Shown here: piece after piece, positions 14,594 through 27,419 of the stretch
Numbering within the stretch: position 1 is the stretch's first letter
Layout: each line of letters starts with the position of its first letter
NCBI GenBank assembly: GCA_030248065.1
Contig: JASAMV010000591.1
Location: 1-64,000 of the forward strand
Origin: Rhynchonema sp. JSB1_4
Taxonomy: Eukaryota > Nematoda > Chromadorea > Monhysterida > Xyalidae
Direction of reading: 5' to 3'
Length of the DNA: 64,000 nucleotides
Notes under the pieces: model-generated
The model's input: only the letters and a program-made list of their open reading frames with translations
The model's database searches: none
Told to the model about the DNA's origin: nothing
Position numbers and translations under genes: made by a program

Positions 14594-14597
<4 letters not shown>
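10058..14597. other. No recognised gene apart from a weak frame at 10.7 kb
   Basis: AT-rich with many short frames and none recognised. A 119-residue frame at 13412-13771 has no family features. Confidence 0.4.
10713..10946 (+). CDS. Open frame of 77 residues, unknown
   Basis: Hydrophilic frame reading TDAILEPDETPIKEREYSLK and KKWFRDLENELRVRSML before TGA. Composition is protein-like, but it stands alone with no recognised domain, signal peptide or splice partners. Weak candidate exon or transposon remnant. Confidence 0.2.
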   Translation: MPRFVRLYEQRNDPILVCAMIQLRHTRSSTDAILEPDETPIKEREYSLKQRIYTKQSQARKKWFRDLENELRVRSML

Positions 14598-14958
<361 letters not shown>

Positions 14959-15914
14959 GGTTACCCAGAAACAGCCCAGCAGCGAAAACATTGCATCCCT
15001 GCGTTGCTGGCCAGTCAGTATGTCACATCAGATCGGATGGCGAGTTTTGTATTAATGCAGCTGTTGGGTTGCTGGGTTGATCTAACCTCTTCACATCCAA
15101 GCATACACATCTTGTACCCAACGTGCTGAAACATCGACCTCCGTTATCACACGCGGGTGCGACACAGCCTGACAGCTTGTGCGCGCCACCCCTAAAACAC
15201 AGCCTATGGCATGCATGCGTGTAGAGAGATGCACCAGCATCAGCCGTTTTACGTATACATACATCCCTGCAACGACTCTGGCAAAACATGCGCAAGTCAA
15301 AGCGTTTGAAGCAACGCAACACACAAGCAGCTGCATGTACAGTAAGATATATAGCCTGCTGCTGCCTACACCGTTCTTTTAAACTGCACTCCAATGGCCA
15401 CACGGTTTATCTGTGGTTTGTTCGATTCCCATTCGGTACAGCACATTTGTGACCGCTCTAATTGAGCCCGAATTAGTTGTAGGCTCAGTTTTTTAAAAAA
15501 TACGTCCGTTTCTCTTTCTTTCGTTTCCCAAACACGTAGAACCGGAACCTTATTGGATCCGCACAAGTCAACTTAAAAAAAAGTCGCCTCATGAGCTCGT
15601 GGTTGGACTATACATGCAATCTAGAAACATTTGTCGGCCACACAGTCATTCACCCGGCGCATTATTGAACCCATCTTCCCCAAACGTTGCAGAAGTTGCA
15701 GAAGTCAAACGCATAGCGAGTGAGAAAACGCAGTTCTAGTGCGGAAAAACTAAATGGTCGTACGTATTCTACATACTCATAGATAGTATAGCTGAAGAAG
15801 CACGCCACATGTTGTCAACTTCTGTGACAGCGTGTTTTTTTATCATGAAACTTGGTACATATCTCGGCGTGTTACTTTTGGCGGCACACAGATTGTTTGC
15901 AACAGGCCAACATA

Positions 15915-16427
15915 AAGGCAGTCTACGGGAGGTTGTCACTCAGCCCCCGAATACCGTAATAACCGTAGAGTCGAGACTATGGGTGGAATTTTCGAAACGG
16001 TGTGAAGGTCAGTTGGGCGTAAAGGTCGGTGTGAAGTTCGGTCGAAAGCTCGGTCGGCGAAGCTCGGTGTAAACGTGAAACATTGCGTGTTATTAACGTG
16101 GAATGTTTCAAGTTTACACCGAACTCTATCACACTGTGCTGTCAACCGAGCTTTCCACCGACCTTTACACCCAACTGACCTTTACACCGTTTCGAAAATA
16201 TCACCCTATTTTGTTTTTTATCTACAGTATGTATGTTTTGCGTGTTAGCGCCAACACCAACTAACAATTCCAAGTTTTGGTGATCGACGCGCACGATGAC
16301 AATTTCCAGCTTGCTGCCGCTAATACACGTGTCGATAGGCAGCGATCAGCATGGGTCTCGCAACGATCTTGCTTGCGGTGGGTTACGGTATTCGGGGGCT
16401 GAGTGACAACCTCCCGTAGACTGCCTT
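15915..16427. mobile_element. Nested fold-back MITE, TA target duplication
   Basis: Outer inverted repeats of about 50 bases start AAGGCAGTCTACGGGAGG and are flanked by TA at 15913-15914 and 16428-16429. Inside lies a second, stronger hairpin (about 15973-16205; GGTGTGAAGGTCAGTTGGGC against its complement). Its loop is bounded by TGAAACAT at 16076 and ATGTTTCA at 16103. A half copy of the inner hairpin is at 28829-28932. Confidence 0.72.
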
Positions 16428-16429
16428 TA

Positions 16430-18396
16430 CGTTTTACACAAATGAAACCCGAGGAAGCTCCAATAATCAAACTTCTCCGGCATGTACATTTCACACTTCT
16501 ATCCTCATGTGCTCAATTCGAGATGCAAAAACAGCAGCTCTCTTTTCGAATCTGGCGCGAGCTTGCACCGTAAAATAACAGATTGCTGTGAAATGGGTGC
16601 CAAAAGTGCCAATTTGATACTGGCCAAAACGCTTGGTCCATACAATCTGCGTGTTTTTGTAGATGCGAGCGGAAAACAAATTTTGGCGAAATTGCTTCAG
16701 CTTCGATAAATGGTCAAGGGTGTATGTTCTTGTGGTAGCATCAGGCTGTCCTGCACTTCATTTTACTTTAAAAAATAGAGCTACATACTGTACATACATA
16801 CTGTATGGTACGTAAGTTAAGGCACGAAAAAGGAGAACACTGAAAACTCTAAAAAAAGTAAGCATAGAAACACAATGATGGGGAAATAAAAAGTCAAAAA
16901 AAAACAAACGACCAGCAAAATTTCCAAGGTCATCGCGCAGGGGCCATGATCTGTATCGTGGGCAGCATAATTTACGTAAAATTTACGTCAGTGTGAAGCA
17001 ACTCAGATACAGTCTTCACGGAGGGGGTCATAATAACTCACTTGGCTTTGGCTTCAAGTCTCACAGAAAATAAGAGCAGATGTTTGACCAACGGATCCAC
17101 ATGCACACAGCAATGCAATAATTCGTAACAAGCCACGCCGCCCAATAACGTATTTCTCTCCCAAATCTGTGTTCATAAGAACAACATTATTAGCAAGGCT
17201 GGGCGCTAAATGTGCTGTTGGAAAGTTTGGTACGTTTCACCCAGCGCTGGGAAGCTGCACAAAATAGGAAGACATCCACAAACAGAACCCCGTGTGGGTT
17301 CGAGCGATGGGAATACAATGCCAAGCGCCAAAACAGTGCCAGTAAACAGCACTGTAGCAGTTTGCTAACCACATTTCAAAAACACTTGGTTCGTCCGGGC
17401 TCCGAACTAATGCAATTTCAGGGCTTTCCAACAAAGTAAACTGCATAATGTACGGAGAGATTGAAAGAATTGCACCCAAAAACACAGAAAATGTCAATGC
17501 ATGATGTGGAACTGCTCAAAGACAATGCAGCGTCTTGTGGAGGGAAGTTTTCCGCAGCAAAACTGCTGTATGCAAGTGAGGGCAGCAAATGCACGGCAAG
17601 CAACCATATAGCCATAGGAACCGCGAAACAAAGGTTTCAAACTGATGTAAACCAACGGCATAGAGGAATCATTTTACGCCGCTGGCCCACAGCCGCAGCA
17701 GCAGCTGACTGCGTTTGGCCAACTGCTCGGGCTTGAAATTTCCCGCCATTGCTCAAGTTTAATGTTTACGCTCGTATTGTGTGTTGAAATGAAAGATTAC
17801 ACCGGGGGTGTCTCATTGTGTTAGTATTTTAGGAAGATATTGGATTGCCAAATATTTGAACTCTCGGTAATTACATAGGGGCCCCAATGTGCCCAAGCTG
17901 TCCGATACGTACAGTATACTTTTATGCGTTTCAATGGAGGAAAGGAGGCTTTTGACACAGGGCAACCTTTGTAGTATGAGGCAAATCCAATGGAGCGCTG
18001 TGTTTAGACGGGGGCTTACGCTTGTTTAATAACTTGATGTTTTGAGGTTAAGTGTGGGTAACCCAAACAATCAGTTTCAGTTCGAAATTAGTGCGGCCAA
18101 CAGAAGAACGATCACTTGTTTGAAAATTAGTGGTTCATGCTTCTGGACACATTTGCAAATCCAAGTCTCAAGGCACTCAAAGTCCGCACACTGTTTGCAA
18201 TTGCAATTGTGGCGCGTGAGGTTTCACCCAGACTACTTAGAGCATCAGGTTTTGTGGCTAGCACTGGCTGTCCGTCTAACTGACGAGACCCAGGCAGCCG
18301 CGGTATTACAGTTTGTGTCGTAATCGCAACCGCATCACGCATGACATGTACCCCGTACCCTTAAAGCACACCCGCACATACGTTTATTCATGAACA
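16430..18396. other. Intergenic, with one coding-like repeat segment
   Basis: No gene recognised. The stretch 18195-18300 resembles 51050-51165 inverted, and both encode AREVSP-LL and TDETQAAA in open or shifted frames. Confidence 0.4.
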
Positions 18397-18404
18397 GTCC
18401 ACAG

Positions 18405-19105
18405 CAGGGTTGTTTCAAAAAAAAAGTGGTTAATTAAAAAAATTTTTAAAAAAAAAAATTTTTTTTTGAAACTCAGATTTTGCTTTTTTTAATAAAAAAA
18501 AGTTGCCCAAAATGGGCTGAAATGTCCAAAAATGGCCTTTTTCGAGGCAAAAAATTGGCACTTTTTTCTGTGGACGGGACAATTTTTCCAAAATCGCGCC
18601 TGCGGCGCCCTGTATTGTCCCCAAATCCGTACAGGGATGCGCGGGGATGGTCTTTTATAGTGATGTGGCACCGATAATGTACCACTGCATGCCACTACAC
18701 ATGTATATACATAGGTCTGGTGCAAAACCGGGCGCGCAAAGTCGATCTGACACGCAAGATTTGGGCTGTAATCGATATTTTGATGCTCGTATATCAGATA
18801 TACGGCATTAGATGCATTAAAATACATTGTACGGCATGCTACCATACATTAGAGTACATCGTTAGTGAACATCAACCTCAGACTGGTAGGATTCCATAGA
18901 ATCTGCACAATGCTACCGGGTGTCACCACACAAGTTGGGTCTCAGGCGAAAATTTTTCAATTTTTGAAAAATATGTTGCATTTCATTTATCCTGAAACGT
19001 CGTTTGCAACACTTTTTCTAATAAAAAAATTTTCGTCAAAAAAAATCAAAAAAATTTTTTTTTTAAAAAAAAGCTCGTTAATAAAAAATTTTTTTTTCAA
19101 CCCTG
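18405..19105. mobile_element. hAT-like MITE, 701 bp, perfect 8-bp duplication
   Basis: Ends CAGGGTTGTTTCAAAA and TTTTTTTTCAACCCTG, flanked by GTCCACAG on both sides (18397-18404 and 19106-19113). Sub-terminal regions are A/T homopolymers. No transposase frame. Confidence 0.9.
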
Positions 19106-20115
19106 GTCCACAGGTATTTGTACAGACACACACACTCACTTTGGTACTATATTGATGGTGCTTACGATTGCGTGAACTTGGTGGTGGACCACGTTCTGTA
19201 GGTCAATCAAAGCCCTGTGTGCACCAAATCAAAAAACCATCGAAAAGTCGACAAATGTGGACCATTCATTCACATCTTGGTCAAGCATGGAATTACAACA
19301 ATACAGTAGAAAGCCACGTCGCAAAGCACATCTGCACCGTCTCTTCGTGCCCGAAAGCTGAATTGAAAGTTGCTGAGTTTCTGCTTCTTCTACTGGTTCT
19401 GCTGCTTCGATATTGCTGCAAGAAACGTGATCTGCAAACGACGTGCCTGTATAATTGTTCAAAAACGCGTTCGCACAAAGAGAGTTTTATTAGTTGCAAT
19501 GTTGCAAATAAGCGTATAGCACAACATTGACTGACTTTGGTTCCAGAGAGATGCACGATGCTGGTGTTTGCATATGATATTGATCATACGGGTCGCAGCA
19601 TCATTATCAAGGTTGAAAAAGAGAAAAATTGAGAAGTTGGAGCTAAGGAAACTCACCGATCCGTACCCTCACATTACACACACATATCGGCCAGGTTTTT
19701 GTCGTGCACCAGTAGTACACGTCACTTTAGCTCTGTTCAAATAATGATATGTAAATATCCAGCAAAAAATAGAGACCCTGTGGATGGGCCCCAGCTCCAC
19801 AAGCGGCCAAAAGAAGGTACAGTCCAACCATCAGCTCATGAGACGACGGTGGTTCTGGGTGTTTCGAAACTTTTCGAAAACAAAAGAAAGAGAAATCGAC
19901 TGTACATAAACGCGCCCAATTTCTCTATCTTTTCGACATGTTTCGAAACACGTGAACAGCGCACCAGGCGTCTCATGAGCTCGTGGTCAGACTATACCAA
20001 TCACAAAGTCTGTGCATGTTTGCTACGCTTTATTGTTTCTCGTGAAATGAGCCAGCTAATAATATCGGCGAATGATTTGCCTTTTTCGCAGTTGTTCCTG
20101 AATCAAAGATTTTAA

Positions 20116-22419
20116 GGCATAATGCGAATATTGACCGTCAGTCATCTGGCCAACAAGTCTTGTGCGGACGTCTATTGTCAAGGCGAATCAGTTGACATAA
20201 CATTCATAAAGTTGTTAGCCCAAACCGTTCGCGAACCATTGGAATTTGATTACGCGGATGAGCTGAAGACATGTGCACCGAAGGATAACGGAAGATTATG
20301 GGAAGGAGACGATGAATGCTGGCAGAAACAGCTGATTCAAGGCAAGTCGGAATCTTGAATAGGAGTGGTTTGCGTGAAAGAAAGAAGACGTTTTATATCA
20401 GTTACCTGAACAATACAATACGTGACCAGATGAAATACAGGGAAATGCCCAGTTTCGCACACCTAAAGCTAGTTAAACTTAAGTAACACTTTCGGCGGTG
20501 TTCTCGTTGCCGGAAGATTGCCGTGGTTTTTTGGTCGTGGAAGATTTTGGCACCAGAATTTTAGTTGTATCCAAATATTTTCTGAGTTCGACGTTTCTGT
20601 GAGTTTGACCGTGACGGTTGCCGACCTCACGCATGCCAAACCCAGCCTAAACAGCAGCACACAAATTGCCAGCAACGTACCACCGACCTATACCAACGTA
20701 GTATAACTTGTGCAAGGTATTCATTTCCAGGTAACTACGACGGCGTGGGCCGTTTCATATCTCTGCACCCGGAGTTCCTTCGCGCATTCCTACCCCTGCA
20801 CGTGATGTACCTGAAAACGCCGGTCTACCTGGTTCCGAGGGACGCGTTTGTTCAAAATCGACTTATCACCTCGCTACACTCCGTGTTCGCTGTGTTCAAC
20901 TGGCCGCTTTGGAGCGCCGTCGTTTGCAGCCTGATTTTCGTGTTGGCTGCTTTCAGAATAGCGAGCTCGTTTTCGGACAACCGCCACCCGGATGATTCAT
21001 GCAATTTCACGACGTGGAGCGTTTTCTCGCAGTATCTGATGCAGCATTCGGCTCTCATTCGCTCAGGAGTGACGAAACCATTTGGCATAAAGGGTAGGTA
21101 AAAACACGTGAGAAAACAGTGGTACAATTACAAGAAAATAGTCCATTTTTATCGGATAATTTCAGGTCTGTTGTTGTCGCTGTCTTTCCTGACCACATTC
21201 ACCATGGGATTGTACCAGAACTACTTGCTTTCCTTGATGGTCAGGCCCAGCGGCCAGGTTTGCCCATTTAGATGTGTCCCGTACGTTTGGTTGGGGTGCA
21301 TCCAGGGTTGGGCAAAAAAAAATTTTTTTAAAAAAGGTTTTCGAAAAAAATTTTTTTAAATTTTTTCGGGGGAACAAAATGTTGTAAAACGTCCAAAAAT
21401 GGCCTTTTTGGGGGTTATTTTTTTCATTTTTTCACCTTATCTATGGAATCCTTAACTATGGAAAGGGATTTAAAACAAATGCCCCACTTGGACTTTCTTT
21501 TTCGTATCCAGGTTCACACGCCAATCAGCTTGCAAGCCTTGGTGCAAGCGGTGCAGGACAGAAAGCTCACACTGTTGATGTACAGGTTGATGTTTCAAAC
21601 CATTGGTGTTAGGCAAGACCACATTTAATGTTGTGTTTTAGCAAACTTTGGCACCTTTCGCAGTGTTCACACCTCGCTGTACCGTCAAATTCATAACGAG
21701 CAAAACCAACTGGAAAGCATGAAACATCTGCGCGCTGCCATAGAGCGCAATCCCGTGCATTTTGAACGCAATGAAAGCAACGTGGTTGAACTGGCACTAA
21801 CTGGACGCTACATTCCGGTGGTGTACGCCAAACAGGCATTGGCATTCGTGAGAGAGGCTGACTGCAAGTTGGATGTTATTCTCGCTGAAGGTACGAAACG
21901 CGGGTAATGTCTGATACAGTATACTGGGGCTGGAAACCGGGAGCACAGCTTTGCAAGGTACTTACCGCCACCACTGAAAGCATACAGTATGTTTGCAACT
22001 GGGACGGAGAGACCAAAACTTTCTCTCTGTCACATAATTCACGGTTAGAGTATTCTCAGTTCAAGCTAAACTTGTGAATTTTGACTCGGTTAAATGATAC
22101 TTGGGAACAGTCAGGCATGCCACATCGCTGGGCCACAATGATGTTTCACAAACGGGCGCGCGCCCTGGTCAACCGCCTGAACGCAGTCATCTTCGAAAGA
22201 TACGACAAATTACATAATCTCGTGACCAGAAACCAAAAAGAGGCGTTCAATTTTGTGAAGGTTTGCCACGATAATATGGCGCTCAGGCACGCCAAGATTG
22301 GGCTGCCCCTCCATGTCGACAAATTCCTGGGACCGCTGTTCCTTTGGTCTGTGGGGCTGTCAGTTGCAGCCGTTGGTGTCCTCACGGAATTCTATTTGAG
22401 CAGATGTCTCCGCTTATGA
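20116..22419 (+). CDS. Divergent ionotropic glutamate receptor / IR-like ligand-gated channel, multi-exon
   Basis: Predicted cation channel of the plasma membrane. Exons I can join by phase: 20731-21093, 21166-21257, 21512-21605, 21642-21890 and 22115-22419. An N-terminal S1 exon lies at about 20116-20341 and has a GC donor (AAG|GCAAGT). The S1 exon reads RILTVSHLANKSCADVYCQG. The 20731 exon carries the end of S1, then M1 (WPLWSAVVCSLIFVLAAF) and a pore-loop-like TTWSVFSQYLMQ. The next exon is M3 (LSFLTTFTMGLYQNYLLSL). The S2 lobe follows, and the last exon ends with M4 (FLWSVGLSVAAVGVLTEF) before TGA. The order S1-M1-pore-M3-S2-M4 is the iGluR architecture. The classical SYTANLAAF gate motif is not conserved, which fits the divergent invertebrate IR-like group. 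No amino-terminal domain was found upstream. The exon joining S1 to the 20731 exon is unresolved (something coding-like lies at 20480-20590). Ligand is unknown. Confidence 0.82.
21303..21500 (+). mobile_element. One-ended hAT-like MITE fragment in a receptor intron
   Basis: Starts CAGGGTTGGGCAAAAAA and shares over 100 bases, including the segment CCAAAAATGGCCTTTTTGGG, with 44352-44560. It lies in the 21258-21511 intron of the receptor gene. No right inverted end was found, so the right boundary is approximate. Confidence 0.6.
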
Positions 22420-22433
22420 AATGGCCATGTAAA

Positions 22434-22439
22434 AATAAA
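22434..22439 (+). terminator. Polyadenylation signal of the receptor gene
   Basis: AATAAA lies 15 bases after the TGA of the glutamate-receptor-like gene. The position suits a very short 3' UTR. The 22570 fold-back transposon starts about 130 bases further on. Confidence 0.55.
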
Positions 22440-22569
22440 TGTTGCTTTGATAGTGCTGGCATCAGTCTTTTCTGAAAACTTGAACATGACGCATCAATAT
22501 CCACCCAACAATCATTTGACGCAATGTTTAGAATGTGTTTGTGATCAGTTTTCTGTCCTGAGATAATAC

Positions 22570-25500
22570 AGGCCAAATGACACCTGGTTTAACCCTACGT
22601 CACCACCGCGCCCCCCTGCGCCCCCACGTAAAGTATGTAGAACCTTAAGTGTGCGGTAAAATTCGAAAAATTTCGAAAATCACAGGGTGTCTCCTAATTT
22701 TTCGCATATTGCGCGGGAAAAAACGACAACACCCCGCGCCCCTTTTCTAATGTAGCCCTGCCTGGCTGGCGCTGCTGTTCAGTCTGCATATAAGTGAAAG
22801 CCCACCCCATGCATATAAGTGACAGAACCACCCCGCGCCCCTCTTCCAATCATCCCCACCTAGGTAGCACGGCTGTCTGCTGCGTGTAGAACTGTTACGC
22901 ATCCTACAAGGGTCCGTCTCGGAGCCGGCTAGACCTAGGTTGCCTGGATCCCCCTCTTCCGTTCATGTTTAGGATTCCGCAACATTTATGAACACACCTT
23001 CATTCAGAACAGATAGTTAAGTTACAGTTAGCTAAGGGCGCGCCCATGTAGGCCAGGGCCAGGGCCGGGGTCGGGGCCGGGGCCATGAAAAATAATCTAT
23101 GTCCGAGGCCCTGGCCCCGGCCCCGGCCCTGGCCTACATGGGCGCACCGACAGGACCGGGGCTGGGGCCGGGGCCGGTGCGAAACATTTTTCTGGATAGG
23201 CGACATTTCAACTGCAGGGTTGTCAATAATCCAACATAGGTTTCGTATATGCAGCTGTGCGTGTGTGTTCGCGTTGGGTGCGCTACTGCCTGATTTATCA
23301 AGGGCATGGCTATCTTGTGTTTTTTCTTTAGATTATACAAATTTGTAAATTGCAAATTCGGGCTGCAGTTTGAAATATGGTTGACAAAACACTGAATTTC
23401 TACCTGCAATTATACACATACAGTTTGCTTTTGACCGTGCACATACACGACGTGCGCGTTTCGCTGATTGGTTGAGTTATAGGTTACTCGAATTTCGCGC
23501 AGACATGTCGACGTTTACTGTGGTTGCTCAAAAAATTTATGTCATCTGGTGACTTTTCATCAGCCAGTATTTTTCAGAATAAAGCGCTTTATATTAATTT
23601 GCTTGAACAAATACATATGCCTAACCTAAATAAAATCCCAAAATGACCGTGCCCTTGATACATCAGGCAACAGGACATCCAACACGAACACACACGCACA
23701 GCTGCATTATGTATACGAAACCGATGTTGGATTATTGGCAACCCTGTAGTTCTAACGTCGCCTATTCAGAAAAATGTTTCGCACCGGCCCGGCCCCGGCC
23801 CCGGCCCTGTCGGTGCGCCCATGTAGGCCAGGGCCGGGGCCGGGGCCAGGGCCTCGGACATAGATTATTTTTCATGGCCCCGGCCCCGGCCCCGGCCCTG
23901 GCCTACATGGGCGCGCCCTAAGTTATAGTTTATGTTTTTTGGCACACAACATAAATGAACTTTTCGTGTAAACATTTATGAACACACCTTCTTTCAGAAG
24001 AGATAGTTAAGTTACAGTTAGCTAAGTTATAGTTTATGTTTTTTGGCACATAACATTAATGAACTTTCCGTGTAAACATTTATGAACACAGCTTCTTTCA
24101 GAAGAGATAGTTAAGTTACAGTTAACTAAGTTATAGTTAACGTTTTCTGACAGACAACGTTTATGAACTTTTCGTGTAATTATTTATGAACACAGCTTCA
24201 TTCAGAACAGATATTTAAGTTACAGTTAGCTAAGTTATAGTTAACGTTTTCTGACAGACAACATTTATGAACTTTTCGTGTAATTATTTATGAACACAGC
24301 TTCATTCAGAACAGATAGTTAAGTTGCAGTTAGCTAAGTTATAGTTAATGTTTTGTGGCACATAACATTAATGAACTTTTCGTGTAAACATTTATGGACC
24401 CAGCTTCATTCAGAACAGATAGTTAAGTTACATTTAACTAAGTTATAGTTTATGTTTTTTTGGCAGATAATATTTATAAACTTGAAGTTATGTATTTACT
24501 TGCATTCAACATTTACCAACAACTGCGTTTCTTACAGAATTACTACACCACACGACATTGGCTGAGTTCGTGCTTCGGTTTGCGAAACGTTTAAGATTAG
24601 TTTCTTTCATAAGTAAACCACCACATGGCATTAACAAACTGTTTGAGAATGTTTATGTGCGTTTTTATTGCCCTGGCTTGGTCTTAGACGTTCATTAATG
24701 TTATGTGCCAAAACATAAACCATACCTTAGCTAACTGTAACTTAACTATCTGTTCTGAATGAAGCTGTGTTCATAAATAATTACACGAAAAGTTCCTAAA
24801 TGTTGTCTGTCAGAAAACGTTATACTATAACTTAGCTAACTGTAACTTAACTATCTTTTCTGAATGAAGCTGCCCAAAGCGAAATTTTCGATAAATAATT
24901 ACACGAAAAGTAGACTCAGCTGACGAAAAAAGCCACGACAACCGCTTTTGTAAATGCTTTTGTGTCAGAAAACAGTAAGGCGTATAAGTTAGTTAACTGT
25001 AACTTAACTATCTCTTTTGAAAAGAAGGTGTAGCGCCCACTCAAAATGTTTACACGAAAAGTTCATTAATGTTATGTGCCAAAAAAGATAAACTATAACT
25101 TAGCTAACTGTAACTTAACTATCTCTTCTGAAAGAAGCTGTGTTCATAAATGTTTACACGAAAAGTTCATTAATGTTATGTGCCAAAAAACATAAACTTT
25201 AAGTTAGCTAACTGTAACTTAACTATCTGTTCTGAATGAAGGTGTGTTCATAAATGTTGCGGAATCCTAAACATGAACGGAAGAGTGGGATCCAGGCAAC
25301 CTAGGTCTAGCCGGCTCCGAGACAGACCCTTGTAGGATGCGTAGCAGTTCTACACGCAGCAGACAGCCGTGCTACCTAGGTGGGGATGATTGGAAGAGGG
25401 GCGCGGGGTGGGTCTGTCACTTATATGCATGGGGTGGGCTTTCACTTATGTGCAGACTGAACAGCAGCGCCAGCCAGGCAGGCCACATTAGAAAAGGGGC

Positions 25501-25772
25501 GCGAGGTGTTGTCGTTTTTTTTCCGCGCAATATGCGAAAAATTAGGAGACACCCTGTGATTTTCGAAATTTTTCGAATTTCACCGCACACTTAAACCGGG
25601 CCCGCCGCTATTGTTTTTTGTGCTTTCGACCTCGTTTTTTCTGTTTGTATCGTTAGTTGGCACTGGGATCAAGAACATTAACCTTGAAAAACTTCACCAA
25701 AATGATGATTACTGATCGAAATCGATCCGGGGGCGCGGGGGGGCGCGTGGCGCCCCAGGTGCCATTTGGCCT
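22570..25772. mobile_element. 3.2-kb fold-back transposon with 5-bp duplication AATAC
   Basis: The extreme ends AGGCCAAATG and CATTTGGCCT are inverted repeats, flanked by AATAC at 22565-22569 and 25773-25777. Long inner inverted repeats of about 390 bases follow (22637-23036 against 25200-25590). GC-rich GGCCGGGGCC palindromic blocks lie at 23037-23190 and 23780-23915. Between 23920 and 25250 there are about five direct and then several inverted units of about 106 bases containing GATAGTTAAGTTACAGTTAG and TTCGTGTAAACATTTATGAA. No transposase is recognised. Superfamily is uncertain. Confidence 0.85.
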
Positions 25773-25869
25773 AATACATATGTGCATCTACATAATTCCG
25801 TTGGTGTTGATATTTCCGTTACCGAGCTGGACTGCAAGCTGCACACATTAAACAAAACTTGTTGTGATG

Positions 25870-27165
25870 GCACTAATCATAACGCTAATTGTGTTGGATT
25901 CAGCTGATGACATGTTAATTACTTACTCCCTCTGAAAGCGACAATAGCTGCGAGCAGGCGAGGCTAATTGAAAGAACAAAATATGCTTTTTCGTACTTGA
26001 CAACCAAAGTAGAGGCTTTGCGTTTTTGCCTATCTGAACCATCTTTATCGGATCAACATTTGATATGTTTACACCTGCCCAGATTTGCTGTGTTATTCGA
26101 GATCACTTTAGTCGTCTTGTTTTTCAATTGTTGGTTTGATCCGAATACAGACCAAAAGTGAGCTATTTTCACCCTCGTTTCTTATTTTGCACGTGATTTG
26201 TATGATGGTGTCAACTGCAATAGATTGACGTTAATTGGAATTTCTTTGAAAAAAATGACGGTGTGGCTTTGTGACACTCAAGACGGCAAATCTGGGTAAA
26301 ATTATTGCCTTTGGTACACAACCAATGCAAATGTATGACAAACAGTGTAAATTTATAGTGAACATCACGGGTGTTGCATGCATAAATGGATGCCCACCCA
26401 GTCACGTGTGTAACCATATACGCGGCCCTGTGAGTGTATGCACTATATATAAATGCCACAAAACAACAATTATGGCACCCAATATACCCATGGTAGGGTC
26501 AGGTGATGTCAACAGCAGCAATTTTTATGCAAAAATAGCACTTTCAGAGCAAAAAAATAGAGAAATTTTCGAATTTTGAAATAATTAAAAAATTTTTTTT
26601 TAGCTTTTGGAACGAATGTTAAAGAAATTTTAGTTAAGAAAAATAAATTTAGAGCTGCCTCTTTCTCCTTGGCCGATTCACGACCCTCTTTTCCGTCGCT
26701 GTGTAAAATTATGGGATAAAAAGATATTCAGTTTCATGCAGTTTCATCATGTGCATTATCATCGTTTTATGCCCATAGCATAGGGCATGTTTATTTCTTG
26801 TTGCTAATTTTGCTGGATTCAGCTCCTGAAATGTTAATTACGAAACCCCTCTGAAAACGATAACAGCTGCGGACGGGAAAGGCTAACTAAAAGAACAAAG
26901 TTGTTTTTCACACAGCACCTCGTGACAACGAAAGTGGAGCTTTTGCGTTTTTGCTCATCTGTCGGATCAAGATTTGACTTGTTCCGGATTTGCTGTGTTA
27001 TTTGAGATCATCTTAGTCGTCATGTTTATTAATTGTTCTTTTGATCCGAATTTTGCCCAAAAGTGGGCTATTTTCACCCTCGGTTCTTATTTTGCACGTG
27101 ATTTGCGTGATATTAGGATGGTGTCAAATTGCAATAGATTGACAGTAATTGGCATATTTGTTTCT
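25870..27165 (+). repeat. Diverged direct duplication, two units of about 370 bp
   Basis: 25870-26245 and 26800-27165 align along their length (for example GATTTGCTGTGTTAT, TATTTTCACCCTCG and TATTTTGCACGTGATTTG occur in both). Between them lies 26250-26640, an inverted and partial relative of the 46874-47587 MITE. Divergence is high enough that the duplication is old. Confidence 0.7.
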
Positions 27166-27183
27166 CTGAAAGGTAAAAGGCAA

Positions 27184-27360
27184 ACTACGCCAACACGAGC
27201 CCGATTTCGGAGTTGGTGCACTAGCAAAACCAAAAGAAAGAGAAATCCTCATGCGCCACGTTGTATTCCACAACGTGTAACATTCCCTCCCACATCAGCA
27301 GCCACGTATGAATGTTTCACCAGTCTAGCACCTTCGAAATCGGGCTCGTGTTGGCGTAGT
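27184..27360. mobile_element. Small fold-back element
   Basis: Arms of about 43 bases, ACTACGCCAACACGAGCCCG... and its complement ending GTTGGCGTAGT, surround a loop of about 90 bases. ATGTTTCA sits at the loop/right-arm junction (27311). No clear target duplication. Confidence 0.6.
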
Positions 27361-27419
27361 GTTACTATACTCGGTAGCGGTATGCATATTATGTACACAG
27401 TGAAACATTTGTCATGACG

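Noticed and set aside
19699..20115. 138-residue frame just upstream of the receptor gene, considered as its first exon
   Set aside because: It covers an inverted repeat (CTCATGAG...TTTCGAAAC pairs), is in a different frame with a stop before the receptor frame, and has no signal peptide or receptor similarity.
23037..23921. GGCCGGGGCC repeats and regularly spaced units considered as a CRISPR-like array
   Set aside because: The units are palindromic or direct repeats inside a fold-back transposon in a eukaryotic context, with no unique spacers of constant length.
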